Part shown: in pieces, positions 11,054 to 21,955 of the stretch
Layout of the letters: each line of letters opens with the position of its first letter
Position numbering within the stretch: position 1 is the first letter of the stretch
NCBI GenBank assembly: GCA_914767885.1
Contig: CAJZBQ010000020.1
Coordinates: 558,001 to 622,000, forward strand
From: Blepharisma stoltei
Taxonomy: Eukaryota > Ciliophora > Heterotrichea > Heterotrichida > Blepharismidae
Direction: 5' to 3'
DNA: 64,000 nucleotides
Translations under genes and position numbers: made by a program
The notes under the pieces: model-generated
The model's database searches: none
What the model was told of the DNA's origin: nothing
What the model saw: the letters and a program-made list of their open reading frames with translations, nothing else

Positions 11054-12980
11054 ATGAGTGGGTTTTACAGTAGAGGCAAAAAATCCCAAAATGAGCAAAA
11101 GGAAAAAGAAGAGCAGCAGCGATTTGAACAGCAAATGAAAGAGCAAGAAAACAATAAAAAGGAGATAATCAAAGAAACAAATAAGATAAGAATGTAAGGA
11201 ATAGATAGTTCTAAACAAACACAAGAAGAAAAGAAAAAACAAGAAGCAATGAAATTAGAAGAAGAAAAGCAAAGGAAAATTAAGGAAAATAGAGAAAAAT
11301 ATACAAATTTTGTAAGAGGAAAACGACACGAAAAATCAAAATCAAGTGAAGAGATAAAGGAAAATGAAAATAAAGAGAAGGCGAACGAGGAAAAAAGAGA
11401 AAACAGCGTCGTAGAAGACATAGAAAAGTATGAAAATGCAGAGATACCTGAAGAAATTTTGCCAGAAGACTCTCCTATTAAAGAGGTAGAAATTGAAAAA
11501 ATCCAAAAATCAGTTGATAAGGAAATTTCAAAAAATGAGGATGATTTACCTCCAGTCAGAATAAAGAAAAAACTCATAAGGCCTGGAAGCAAAGAAAATG
11601 CGATACCTATGAAAACGATGGAGGTTATAGTAGACTCAGAACCTGTTAGAGTCCAAACACCACCGTTTCACAATCTTAATGAAATAAACCCTATGATTAA
11701 CGAAAAGCCAAGACCTATCAAAAAGCGCCCAACATTTAACCCAAAGCCTCGACCAAACGAAACTAAAGAAAAAAATGTAAGTCCTCCTAAATCTGAAATT
11801 AAAAAAAATATAGAAAAAGTCCCAGACATCAGCACTATTCAAAACCAAGAAGATGAAATTGAAGCAGCATTAATGATGCTTAATATAAAAGCTATAAAAC
11901 AAAAAGCTCTCTCTGGCATAGAAGCAATAGATGAAGAAGCCAAGCTTCTTGAAGAATCTTTAGCGCTCGTAAACATCACACCAATTCCTCCTGAAATTTC
12001 ACAAGAAGTCTCTTCACAAATAATCCACCCTGCCCCAATAGCTAAACTTATTGAAGAGCCAAAGCGAGAACCTTCAGTATAGGCATATCCCTAAGATAGC
12101 CCAATATGGGCGAGGGAAGAGGCCAAAACTTCCCATTTGGTCCGGCCAACTCAGGTTGGTCGAACCAAGTCGTAAATGGCGAATGAGCCTCCTTCCACTT
12201 GGTTCGGCAAACCTGAGTTGGCCGGACCAAGTGGGAAGCTTTGGCCTCTATCCCTCGCCCATATCGAGCTATCTTAGGGATATGCCTATAGAAACTAAGA
12301 TAACAGAGGATCAAAGATCTGCATTTAGTGCATTTCCAATCCGTGGAAATATATCAGATGGGCAATCAATGATTTCTACTATAAGAAATGAAAAAAAATG
12401 AAATTCCAGACAAGTGTCAGTGGATAGAGAGCCAGTAAAAAAAATTGGTTCGGTTTATAACGAAATTGCTGCAAGGAGTGGAAGATATGGGAAAGATAAC
12501 CCTCCGCCTAAATATGCGATGCGCAAAAAAAGGGAAAGAGAGCCAATTTCGCTAACTTTCCCTCCTCTGTGGCTAACAAAATTATTTTGTTCGCTCACTA
12601 AGGGTTAAGTTTTTTTTTTTTTAAAAAATAATTTAGATCTATATTCGCAAAATTGGAAACCAAAAATTAATTTAATTTATAAAATTTATGTTTTAGACGA
12701 AAGCTATTTTAAATTAAACAGAGTTAGCTATTGATTTCATTATAATAATTATCACTTATATAGCAAAAGATTTTTTCATGAAAAAATCTTTTGTTTGCTC
12801 ACGGAGGATGGCTTTTGGCCAAAAATGGGGATTTTTCCATAGTTTTGTTCGCTAACGGAAGGGGGAGTAAGGAAAATCCCAAAGCCTAGTAAGTATAATC
12901 TTGATGTGGTAAAAATAAATCCAAAAGTCGATATAAAACAACTCTTCCATGAAGAAGATCTCCCAGAATGGGCTAAATAG
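11054..12980 (+). CDS. Lys/Glu-rich charged protein, interrupted by two IESs
   Basis: Starts MSGFYSRGKKSQ at 11054. A 15-nt intron lies at 11194-11208 (gtaaggaatagatag), a palindromic IES at 12078-12288 and a MITE IES at 12553-12867. With these removed, and TGA at 12399-12401 read as Trp, one frame of 461 residues ends ..DLPEWAK at TAG 12980. The N-terminal half is a K/E-rich coiled coil; the middle is Pro-rich (KKRPTFNPKPRPNETK); the C-terminal part (FPIRGNISDGQSM, KKIGSVYNEIAARSGRYG) is less repetitive. No known domain recognised. The exact frame closure across three independent interruptions is the best evidence that this is a real gene. Confidence 0.82.
12078..12288. mobile_element. Palindromic foldback IES (TATAGGC ends)
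   Basis: 211 nt. Left end tataggcatatccctaagat and right end atcttagggatatgcctata are reverse complements, and the match continues through most of the element. The core holds ttggtccggccaactcaggt and its near complement. Excision leaving one TA gives EPS-V-ETK in frame. No real gene inside. Confidence 0.9.
12553..12867 (+). mobile_element. MITE-family IES in coding sequence
   Basis: Ends are TAactttccctcctctgtgg and ggaagggggagTA, with gttcgctcac inside as in the other copies. The interior shows the family motif ttagctattgatttcattat. Removing 315 nt restores REPISL-RKIPKP in the host gene. Confidence 0.9.
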
Positions 12981-13263
12981 TGTAGTTTAAATGAAAATAT
13001 TATGCTGACTTATTATTTCTTTCAATAATTCTAAATCCTCAAAAATTTAACAGTGAAATATCATAAAAATATTATCTCAATTATTCTAATTTAGAGAGTT
13101 TACAAAAAAGAATGCATTATTTTTAATAGCTAAAAGCTTGACTTAATTCATTTAAATTATTATTCCCTGATGAGTAAATGCCTAAAGCTATTATATCAAT
13201 AATTATTTGCCATGAAAAGCGCATAAATGCTTGATAATAAGAAGAATAGTCTTAAAATTTAAA

Positions 13264-13971
13264 TTAATCCACTACCTTTGATATAATCAATCCACACTCA
13301 ATACTAATCATACTCAAAGCATCAATAGCCTCATTAAAAATTTTATCGATGTTTTCTCTGTGCAGAGCTATTTTTTGACTTGAAATGTTTGATATTGGGA
13401 TATCATTTTTCGGAACATTACATTTTCATATGCAACTTATATTTGTAGCTGCTTGCAAATATTCTTTAGCTTTAGCCTTTGAGTCTTCTTCTCCCACTGG
13501 ATTTGGTTGTGTAGATAAATCCATGAATTGAGTGCTTGTTTCTTCAACAATTTGAGTAAGTGCTGGCTTCAATGCTTCTTCAGCTTCTTCTACTGTTTTT
13601 TGACGATTTTTTGCTGTGTTTGCTTTATCAGTCCCCTGCTTAAGTAAAGTTTTGTCTTGCGGTCTTATAAAATCTTTGAAATAAGCACTTTGCCCAAGCT
13701 CATGATTATTTGACAGAGAATTTAGATATATTTCAAGGCTTCTCTTTCGTGTTTCTATAAATTCTTTATTTTTGTTCCCAAATATTTTTTTAGGTGGAAA
13801 TTTCGGGACTTGGCTCGAAAAATGCTTTAAATTTTGGTGTAAATGCCGTATTTGTGAGTATCTTCTTTTAAAGCTCCATCGTTCTCCTGACACATTGTCT
13901 GTGATGATAAGGATGTATTCTATATGTCCTTTCGCTAAAGAATATTCGCCAATTACTATTGATAAAGACAT
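13264..13971 (-). CDS. PX-domain phosphoinositide-binding protein (sorting-nexin-like)
   Basis: ATG 13971 to TAA 13264, 235 residues, with TGA at 13423-13425 as Trp (SCIWKCNVP). The N-terminal ~110 residues are a PX domain: RRYSQIRHLHQNLK, the PPKK segment, then FIETRKRSLEIYLNSL. PX domains bind PI3P on endosomes. The rest is helical with a Gln/Glu-rich stretch and no obvious BAR domain by eye, so a short sorting nexin or PX-only adaptor is likely. It starts 12 bp after the stop of the upstream phosphatase-fold gene on the same strand. Confidence 0.85.
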
Positions 13972-13983
13972 TAATTATAAAGA

Positions 13984-15226
13984 CTATTTAATTCTTATAA
14001 CTGTTGAAATTGGGAAATGATCACTTGGGAATAAAGAGCCTCTTCCAATGTTTGTCACTACATCTGCTTTAATGCATTCAAGATTCCCTCTGATAAAAAC
14101 ATAATCAAATGCCCCATATCTATCAATATCAGCCCATGGCCCGTATAGTCCTGTAGGAAATGTTAGTACTGGCTCTTCTCCATTGCACTGCTTAAAAGCT
14201 GATTTAAAATATTTCGTCATCAGCTTATAAGGCTCTGAATTTGGAATAAAATTAAAATCTCCTACTAGTATGATGTTCGAAAATATGAATTTTAATGTGA
14301 ATTTATTATAAATTAATCATATTAATTTAATTATAAATATAAACCAGAAACAGTATAAAATAGGATTTATCCATTCTATCAATTCCTGAACTTGCGCCAG
14401 CCTTGTCTCATCAGACAAATGATCTAAATGAGTATTAATAAACCAAATATCTTGAGAGCCTAATGAGCATTTGAACCTTTGGGCAACCCTAAGTCTTGAA
14501 TTGTAAGTAAAAACAGCTTCGTCAAGGATAGGAAACTGAGATTTTATTAAGGTCGCATTTCCATCAATGCGGAATTCAGGCTCTGCTTTAGTCATCGGAG
14601 ATGGCAGTTGAGAAAGTTTAAGAGTGTAATGAGGTAGTGCAAGGATATCACGATTTCCTTGAAAGTTAATTTCTTGAAGGCCAAGGAAGTCACAATTCAT
14701 ATCACCTATGGCACGGGAGACTAACTTTTTCTCCTTTAAGGTGGCCAACACCTTTGGAAAAAACCGATTTTATGGAAAATTAGTACAATATTTTTTTAAT
14801 ATACATTTTTACATAAAATATTTATATTTAACTATAGCTAATTTTTTTAAATTTATACAGGCTTCATTCTTAAACATAAAGTCCTTAAATTAAATTATTA
14901 TGCTAGCATAATTTTTCGGAGTCTCTCTACATGTTGGAACATTTCCCACATGTGAAGTTACTACACTTGAGCGGCTCGCATGCGAGCTTTGGGCTCTATA
15001 GGTGGGAAATGTACCGATGTTTAGAGACCTTTCCAAGATTATGACAATTCGTAATAGATTTTTTTTTCTATATTGCAAATAAAGTTTTAAAAAAATACAT
15101 ATAATAAGATATAAAAAATTACCCAGTAAGATTTTTCTGCTCGTTCTTGAAGGGAAGTAAGTGCTTTCTCTCATGATATCTGCAGCTGGTGTTCAAAATA
15201 TTAAAGCTCCCGACTTTTATTTCCAT
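13984..15226 (-). CDS. Endonuclease/exonuclease/phosphatase-family protein
   Basis: The first exon starts at ATG 15226 (MEIKVGSFNILNTSC). After removal of a 421-nt insert at 14737-15157 the frame continues ..LKEKKLVSRA..FLGLQEINF.. . A second short insert at 14284-14355 lies before ILVGDFNF. The EEP active-site set is visible: Asn in FNIL, Glu in GLQE, INTHLDH, GDFN, and the final SDHFPI. About 249 residues after both removals, near the lower size limit of the family. The fold includes Mg-dependent sphingomyelinases, inositol phosphatases, deadenylases and nucleases; substrate cannot be told. The gene is on the minus strand, 101 bp downstream of the coiled-coil gene's stop. Confidence 0.78.
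14284..14355. mobile_element. Candidate short IES (72 nt) in the EEP gene
   Basis: A 72-nt, very AT-rich TA-bounded block between EWINPIL and FSNIILVGDF. Its length is a multiple of three and it contains no TAA/TAG in frame, so the frame stays open with or without it. The evidence for removal is composition, the short-IES size range and the tight family spacing before GDFN. Confidence 0.55.
14737..15157. mobile_element. 421-nt IES containing an imperfect palindrome
   Basis: AT-rich insert in the 5' part of the EEP gene. A TA-to-TA removal of 421 nt joins RYHERKHL to KEKKLVSR in frame with the spacing usual for the family. It contains a foldback at about 14920-15020 (gtctctctacatgttggaac against its near complement ending gatgtttagagac). 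Boundaries are my best TA pair; a nested arrangement is possible. Confidence 0.6.
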
Positions 15227-15327
15227 ATTATCTGAAACTAACCTTCAGTAAATTTAAATTTCATTTATTTTAAGTAAGTCATTAATTTTTGTGATAAAAT
15301 TAGATTACGTCAGAAATATGCTACCAT

Positions 15328-17505
15328 TTATTGAATTTGATGTACACTACATTCAGAAACTTGGAAACTTCTTTCTTTTCCATAAAAGTTTTCAGGCTTT
15401 ATTTCAATTTCTTCGCTTCCTTCATAGCTCCCTTCTAATGCTACTTTAAAAACAATTGAATTGACTTGAGCATTTGCTTTTATTTCAGTAGTTATATCAC
15501 CTCTTTTGATTTTTTCTCTTTTTTGCATTTTACATATTGTATCTTGTATTTGGTCTTTTTTCTGACTAAATTGTATATATTCTTCTGCCAATTTTTCATT
15601 TTTTTCAAGTATCTTTGAGTTTTCATTTGATAATTTTAACAGCTTTTCAGTTTCTTCTGACAGTTCATGCTTCATATTATTGATTTCTTGCTTCATTAGT
15701 TCAATTTTGTCTTCTAGCGCTCTCTCTTCAGGAGATAGTGCTGAAGGCTTGCTATAATTATCTTGATAAGAGAGCGTTCTATTTTTTATGCTATTAGCAT
15801 TTAGCCTATCTTAAAACTCTTTAATGCAAAACTATTTCTTTTCACCTTACAAAAATTAAATAGCAAGAATAATATCAAATTAGAGTAATAGAACTTATTT
15901 TGCCAAAATCAAGTACAGGTACTGGCCTTTGTTTATTAGGAGTTGTATAAAGGACCTCTCCGTACTCAAATAATTCGTTACCTACTGAGCTGTCTTCCTC
16001 AGAGTCACTGTATTCATCAGAAATTTTGAACTCAAAGCTAAAATCTTTTCTCGGACTAAATAAATTATTAATGTAGCTCCTTTCAACTCCTTGTTTCCTA
16101 TTTATCGGATTTTTAAGCAGAGCTTCGATTTTCTGGCACTCACTTCATAACATTTTAGAGTTTTCCATCAACTTGTCCCTATGGGACTGTGCATGATAAA
16201 GATCCCTAGCAAGATTTTGCATGTATTCTTTTAATTCTTCAGTTTGGCAATGTAAATCCAATATTTCATCAGTCGGAGGAACAATTATCATATTCCTCGA
16301 TTTTCTATATAATTCAGCATCAATTTCCAATTGTTTATTCCTCGTCATCAATTCACAAATAATTCTTTCTTTCTTATCATTTTGATACTTAATTTCTTGC
16401 AACTTATCTTCGTATTCTTGTATCAATTCTTGTTCTTTTCTTTGCAATTCAGCTGAAATCTGTTCATTTATCAAAGCTTTCCCTTGGGCATCACTTCTGT
16501 CAGTGATGAGTTTCTTACTCCCCCCCTCCGTGAGTGAACAAAACCATTAGAAAAATCGCTATTTTTTGCCCAAAAAAACCCACCTCCGTGAGTGAACAAA
16601 ATTTTTTATGGAAAAAAATTTTGATATATAAATGATAATTAGTATAATGAAATATAGAGCTAATTCTGTTTGATTTAAACGAATTGCTTTTTAAAACATA
16701 AATTTTGCAAATTGAATTAATATTTGCTTTCCAATTTTTGCGAATTAGGATTTTTTAAATTTCGAAAAAACATATTTTTTAAATTTATATATAAAATTTT
16801 TTAAAAAAAAAAAATTAACCCCCCTCCGTGAGTGAACAAAATTTTTTTGTTCACTCACGGAGGGGGGGGGGGGAGTTAAGGGTTTCTTCCAGCTGTTTTG
16901 TTTCGGATAAAAGCTGTTCGATCATACGTGGCGCTGTATAGCTAATATTGACTGTGTCTTCTGAATTAGACTCATTAAGCTTACTTGACAATATATCGTG
17001 GAGCATTTCTTTGTTAAGTGCTAGGTTTGTTTCGAGATCATCTATATGGATTTTAAGTCGCTCTGTTTCTCGCTCTATTTCTCTTGCTTTGGCAGCTTTT
17101 CGAGTTGACATTCGTTCGCCACCAGGGAGGGTATGCAATGTGTGACTAATTCATCTCTTCGTGAGTGAACACAAAAAAATCTTGTTTGCTCACGGAGAGG
17201 GTTAATTTATTTTTTAAAAAATTTTTATATGAATTTTAAAGAAATTTTATTTTTCTTCAAAATTAAAAAAAATCCTACCTCTTGAAAATTGGAAGGCAAA
17301 TATTATTTTAATTTGTAAAATTTATGTTTTAAAACGTAATTTGTTTAAAATTAAACAGAACTAGCTCAAGATTTAATGATACTAGTTATCACTTATATAT
17401 CAAATTTGTTTTCATAAAAAATTTTTGCTCGCTCACGGAGGAGGGTTTTTAGTCAAAAATAGGGATTTTCTAATGGTGTTTTCCTCACGGAGGGGGAGTA
17501 AGCAT
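15328..17505 (-). CDS. Coiled-coil protein with two MITE IESs and one short IES
   Basis: After removing 17147-17498, 16516-16876 and 15802-15895, one frame of 456 residues runs from ATG 17505 (MLSHTLHTLPGGERM) to TAA 15328. The middle is classic coiled coil (EIERETERLKIHIDDLETNL; QEYEDKLQEIKYQ). An acidic linker follows (SDEYSDSEEDSSVG), then a second coiled coil (MKQEINNMKHELSEE) and a short globular end rich in beta-type residues. TGA at 16142-16144 is Trp. The first MITE lies only 3 codons from the start. A structural protein is inferred; no family recognised. Confidence 0.75.
15802..15895. mobile_element. Candidate 94-nt IES
   Basis: AT-rich block with stops in frame. The TA pair at 15802 and 15896 joins LDFGKI to NANSIKN in frame. 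Neighbouring TA pairs shift the boundary a few bases, so the ends are approximate. Confidence 0.6.
16516..16876 (-). mobile_element. MITE-family IES (361 nt)
   Basis: Left TActccccccctccgtgagtg, right gttcactcacggagg..gagtTA, interior in reverse orientation (taatgaaatatagagctaat). Removal joins LEETL to KKLITDRS in the coiled-coil gene. Confidence 0.93.
17147..17498 (+). mobile_element. MITE-family IES (352 nt)
   Basis: Left TAattcatctcttcgtgagtg, right ctcacggagggggagTA. A second copy of the end motif (gtttgctcacggagagg) sits just inside the left end. Removal joins the start codon region MLS to HTLHTLPG. Confidence 0.9.
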
Positions 17506-17614
17506 TTTTTTTAGTTTTAAAAGGATGTTAAATTCATAAATGGAGTTTCAAATGCTCTAGGATAATGGGAAATATTAGGAATGGAGAAGAAGCTAAGTCT
17601 AAAGTTATTTTATC

Positions 17615-18039
17615 TTACTTACTTAATTATCTGGTATTTAAGGTGTCTAGTGCCGCAGCCCAAAAAGGACCTATGGCAAAACTAGTGACGTAGGCGAGCC
17701 ATCTTGGAACAGGTCAGCCCTGGCCAAGCCTTCTATCAACTCCTGCTTCACCAGCCTTGCTGCACGTCTCACCCGGCGCGATGCCGTCGCCCTTGTCGCT
17801 CGACTCAGCTCCTGCGCGTGTTCCGCCTAAGGGTCATCCTCCCGTGGGGATGTGCTGAGAAGTAAAAGCCCGAAATCTTGAGAGGACTGAGGAGCAGTTC
17901 CTCTGGTTATCCCCAGAGTTTAAACCGCTATTGCTGTCCAGAAGTTCTCGAGTGAAACCTAACCCTATAAATAAAATTCCATGAGGGAGAGAAAATTAGC
18001 AAAGCTAATTTCTCTCGAACCGAATTCCATTTTATTTAT
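17615..18039 (+). mobile_element. Retroposon-like element with 15-bp target-site duplication
   Basis: The 15-mer taaagttattttatc flanks it at 17600-17614 and 18040-18054. The body is GC-rich against its surroundings. The 3' end holds a stem-loop (gagagaaaattagcaaag against ctaatttctctc), enclosed by ataaaattcc and the terminal gaattccattttatttat. It lies between genes, so nothing selects for its exact removal. Confidence 0.75.
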
Positions 18040-18054
18040 TAAAGTTATTTTATC

Positions 18055-18310
18055 AATTTTAAAAATTCAATGAAGTAACCATATAACTATTTATTTATTG
18101 AAATAATAAATCCATCCTTATTTTATTCGCTTCTGAAGTATTTTAGCCTACATATTAGAATTATTCTTCTCTTAAATTATTAAAAAATAAACAAGAAAGA
18201 ATATTAAGCTTAATCTTTCCGTGGTTTTCATTAGATAAATTCACCATATATATCTTTTAGAGTATTTTTGACTTTCTTTTTAATAATAAATCCATATCAA
18301 CCATATCGTT
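18055..18310. other. AT-rich spacer, no gene seen
   Basis: The 256 nt before the next start codon are AT-rich with stops in all frames. It presumably holds the promoter of the gene starting at 18311, but no motif stands out. Confidence 0.4.
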
Positions 18311-19268
18311 ATGAGAAATGCCCTTAACCTTCCTATGCCAATGAGCCCAAAATCTTCATTTATCCCTCCTCTACCAGCTAATGGAGACTCAACCCCAAGA
18401 CTATATGACATTGATTTTTGCCCTCCTATGAGCCAATTCTCCGACTCTCAAGCTTGCTATGTATTTTCGCCTCTATCTCAGTCAATTAAGCTTGAAAATC
18501 TAGGCCAAACAGATCAAAAGACACTGCGTGAGTTAAATGGAAATCACAAAAGCAACTTATCATTAGAAACACAGATAGGCAACCCGTTAAGATCTGATGA
18601 AAAAGCCAAATACGAACAAAAAATAGAAGAACTTGAAAGCGAAGTCAAAGCCTTAAGGAGAATGAAAGTCCTACTAACTCCCCTCTGTGAGCGAAAAAAA
18701 CCTTTGAAAAAAATCCCTATTTTTGCCCAAAAACCCACCCTCCGTAAGCTAACAAAAAATTTAAAAAAATTGATATATAAGCGGCATTATTATAATGAAA
18801 TCTTTAGCTAATTCTGTTTAATTTTAAACAGCTTGCATTTTAAAACATAAATTCACAATTAAATAAATATTTGCTTTCCAATTTTTGAGAATTGGAATTT
18901 TTAAATTTCACAAAAATTTTATAAAATTAGCACCATCAGTGAGCGAAAAAAATTGTTTATTCGCTCATATGGAGGGGGGAGTAAGGGAAAAAGATCGGAT
19001 CATCGGGAATATTGAAATGCAACTAGAAATTGCAAAAGCAGAAAACCGAGGGTTAAAAAAGGAGGTTAAATACCTTAGACTGCAAAATATAGCACTAACA
19101 AACAAATTTCAAGATAAAAGTGAACAAGAAAGTGGGGAAGCATCCCCAGATCCAGCAACTAGAGTAACGAATGCTTTGAATAGCTTTAAAGCAGATCTAA
19201 CAGATTTTATAGTTAGAAACCAAAGATCGCGGAGCAAAACTTTAGCTCCAAAGCCTGACAAAATATAA
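18311..19268 (+). CDS. Short coiled-coil protein, interrupted by a MITE IES
   Basis: ATG 18311 to TAA 19268, 216 residues once the MITE at 18675-18981 is removed. The junction then reads ALRRMKVLL-REKDRIIGNI, an unbroken coiled-coil hept ad pattern. The N-terminus is Pro/Ser-rich and disordered (NLPMPMSPKSSFIPPLP), the C-terminus basic (RNQRSRSKTLAPKPDK). No family recognised. Without the removal, translation would run into the MITE's own low-complexity frame (ERKKPLKKIPIFAQ), which is not protein-like. Confidence 0.8.
18675..18981 (-). mobile_element. MITE-family IES (307 nt)
   Basis: Ends TAactcccctctgtgagcg and catatggaggggggagTA, interior in reverse orientation. Excision leaves one TA and keeps a Leu codon (cTA) at the join. 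Confidence 0.93.
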
Positions 19269-19668
19269 ATTATAACAGCTTTTGAAATTTTTAATTATGG
19301 TTTATTTTGGGTCAAATTATTATCATATTAAAAGTTATGCTTGCTTTTAATTCGTCCATAAATTTGTAATATAATCAATCGTTAAAAAGAAATCCATAAA
19401 TATATTCAAAAGCCAATAAAAGTTGTATCAATTTTATTTTTGAAGAAAGATAAATAGAAAGAAAATATATATTTATAAAATTAGTATAAATAGTTTGATA
19501 AAATTAAAATTTGAAATAGAAATGAAAATGCTAAATAATAATCATTGAAAATTATTGCTATAAATATATTAATATTCTTTACCTTCTTTAATATAAAATA
19601 ATTAATTGAAAAATTCTTTTGGGGCTAAAAAAATTTAAAATTTAATAAGATATCTTTTATAAAATAAA
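19269..19668. other. AT-rich spacer, no gene seen
   Basis: 400 nt of A/T-dominated sequence between two plus-strand genes. No repeat, conserved frame or RNA-like structure was recognised. Confidence 0.4.
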
Positions 19669-19920
19669 ATGGAACTACAAGAAGCTCAGAGATCTCCTGA
19701 AGCTATATTAAACTCCCAAGTCAATAATAATGCAAATAGAAAAAGCATTAAAATTTTAATCCTTAATATTGGATCTAAAATCAAGCAAACAATATTTGGA
19801 AGGAAGTCCGAGCCTGAAAGCATTGAAGAAAATGGTGAGGTTCAGTGGGATAATGGAATAGAAAACATTATGTATGACGATTCAGAGATGTGGTTTGAGC
19901 CTTTACCTGTAAGATTTTAA
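19669..19920 (+). CDS. Small hypothetical protein (83 aa)
   Basis: Open frame from ATG 19669 to TAA 19920. It has a basic middle (NRKSIKILILNIGSKIKQTI) that could be an amphipathic helix and an acidic end (YDDSEMWFEPLP). It is richer in G/C than the flanking spacers and has an isolated, complete frame, which is why I keep it. There is no recognised domain. It could be a membrane-associated or regulatory small protein. Confidence 0.5.
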   Translation: MELQEAQRSPEAILNSQVNNNANRKSIKILILNIGSKIKQTIFGRKSEPESIEENGEVQWDNGIENIMYDDSEMWFEPLPVRF

Positions 19921-20312
19921 TTTTTAAAATTTATTGAAATTATGGCGAAAAGCATTAATAAATATGTGTTGACTTTAGGCTATATTATTTCTTGATCAAT
20001 GCATAAAATCTTTTAAAGCAAGCTATAAATAAAATTTAAAAATTATGATATATTTATTCTGAATGATAATTTAGCAATAATAAGAAATTCAATATTTAAT
20101 TATTTGTATATGCATCAGCAATTAAAAGCGATTTTATAATAAAATTGCTAATTTTTCATTTAGATTGCTTCTTGAAGCAAATATACAGTAATTTAGATTC
20201 TAATCCAATACTTTTAATTAAGTTAATCACACATTTTTTGTAATGGAATCACTATTTAATCTTGTAAAATATGTGGAGTTCATCCATTTTGCATTGTGGC
20301 TAAATAATAACC
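19921..20312. other. AT-rich spacer upstream of GDH, no gene seen
   Basis: 392 nt of AT-rich sequence. It must hold the glutamate dehydrogenase promoter, but no distinct element is visible. Confidence 0.4.
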
Positions 20313-21776
20313 ATGTTATCAAGGCTTTGCCAGTCTGTTCAAAGAGTAGCCTTTAGGAGGTTTAGTACATCAGCAGTGGCATCTGAAGAGCCTAATTTCT
20401 TAGAGATGGTGAACATAAACTATGATAGAGCTTGCCAGCACCTTGATATCGACCCAGCAGTCTTAGAGCTCATTAAGCGTTGTGACTCCTCGTTAACAAT
20501 GACAATTCCACTCAGGAGAGATGACGGCGCAGTCGAATATTTCACAGCCTATAGAGCTCAGCATTCCAGGCATCGCACTCCAACTAAAGGAGGCACAAGG
20601 TATGCTCCAGACGTCGATCTCGTGGAAGTAACTGCATTAGCGTTCTTAATGACATTGAAATGTGCCTGTGTAAATTTGCCATTCGGTGGTGGGAAAGGTG
20701 GCATCAAGCTTGACCCAAAAACATTAAGTCTCGGTGAATTGGAAAGGCTGACAAGAAGATATGCCATTGAGCTGGCTAAAAAAGGATTTTTAAATCCAGC
20801 CACAGATGTGCCAGGACCTGACCTTGGAACCGGAGAAAAAGAAATGGCCTGGATGATGGAAGCCTATAGATTTTATAACTACGACAATATTTATGCAACA
20901 GCCACCACTACTGGGAAACCAGTCTCATTTGGAGGAATTTCAGGGAGAACTGAATCTACAGGGCTTGGACTTTATTATTGCTTAAGAGAATTCCTTAATG
21001 ATGCTTACTATACAACTCCAGTAGGGTTGAAGACAGGAATTAAAGATAAATCACTTATCGTCCAAGGCTTTGGAAACGTGGGTTATTGGGCTGCAAATTT
21101 CTTAGAAAGAGATGGGGCTAAATTATTAGGTGTTATTGAAAGAGATGGTGCTGTCTTTAATGAAAGCGGAATATCAGTAGATGAAGTGAAAAAGTATTTA
21201 ATTAAAAAAGGCACCTTGAAAGGCTTCCCTAAAGCTCAATTCTATGAAGACGTCCAAGACGTTTTCAAAAAACCGTGCGATGTCCTTATTCCTGCAGCCG
21301 TTGAAAGATCGATCACAGGCAAAAACGCTGTCAACTTCAACTGTAAAATTGTAGCTGAAGGAGGAAATGGCCCTACAACCCCAAGAGGAGAAGATGTGCT
21401 GGCATCAAAAGGAATCCTTGTACTTCCAGATTTATTGATGAATGCTGGAGGTGTCACTGTTTCTTATTTCGAATATGTAAAGAATCTTGGGTTTATCAGA
21501 CCTGGAATGTTGACTAGAAAACTAGAATCAACTACAAATAAATGGATTATTGACAAAGTTATGCAAGGAGACACAAAACCAAGCAAAGGCACAATCAGCA
21601 AAATCCTCGATGGGCCAAGTGAGCAAGATTTGGTTTATTCTGGTCTTGAAGATGTGATGTGTGAAGCAGTGGCTGAAACCAAAAAAACTAGCCAAGAAAA
21701 AGGAATTTCTTTAAGACTTGCAGCATATACAAATTCTATCAAAAGAATCTATGACTCAATGAAGCTCACTCTTTAA
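20313..21776 (+). CDS. GDH: Glutamate dehydrogenase, mitochondrial
   Basis: ATG 20313 to TAA 21776, 487 residues, uninterrupted. The first ~20 residues (MLSRLCQSVQRVAFRRFST) look like a mitochondrial targeting peptide. It catalyses reversible oxidative deamination of glutamate to 2-oxoglutarate and ammonia. Seen: the catalytic-lysine segment LPFGGGKGGI, the substrate region PTKGGTRYAPDV, the nucleotide-binding GFGNVG, and the late NAGGVTVSYFEYVKNL. Length and sequence fit the hexameric animal/protist-type enzyme; NAD versus NADP preference cannot be told by eye. It is the most GC-rich and cleanly open gene in the window, with no intron or IES. Confidence 0.97.
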   Translation: MLSRLCQSVQRVAFRRFSTSAVASEEPNFLEMVNINYDRACQHLDIDPAVLELIKRCDSSLTMTIPLRRDDGAVEYFTAYRAQHSRHRTPTKGGTRYAPDVDLVEVTALAFLMTLKCACVNLPFGGGKGGIKLDPKTLSLGELERLTRRYAIELAKKGFLNPATDVPGPDLGTGEKEMAWMMEAYRFYNYDNIYATATTTGKPVSFGGISGRTESTGLGLYYCLREFLNDAYYTTPVGLKTGIKDKSLIVQGFGNVGYWAANFLERDGAKLLGVIERDGAVFNESGISVDEVKKYLIKKGTLKGFPKAQFYEDVQDVFKKPCDVLIPAAVERSITGKNAVNFNCKIVAEGGNGPTTPRGEDVLASKGILVLPDLLMNAGGVTVSYFEYVKNLGFIRPGMLTRKLESTTNKWIIDKVMQGDTKPSKGTISKILDGPSEQDLVYSGLEDVMCEAVAETKKTSQEKGISLRLAAYTNSIKRIYDSMKLTL

Positions 21777-21955
21777 TTGCTTATTCTTAATTTAGATAGA
21801 AATTATGATTTAATTCTAATCCTTGCAATTATAATCTTTATCCTATATTATTAGCAATCTACAATAAATTCTCATTAGTCCGAATTAATTATATTTAAAT
21901 TTATAATTAATATGATAATTGAAAGATGTATAATGTGTACCCCTTTATAGATCTC

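Noticed and set aside
12048-12401. Open frames on both strands over the 12-kb palindrome
   Set aside because: Mirror-image frames are what a long inverted repeat produces; composition is not protein-like.
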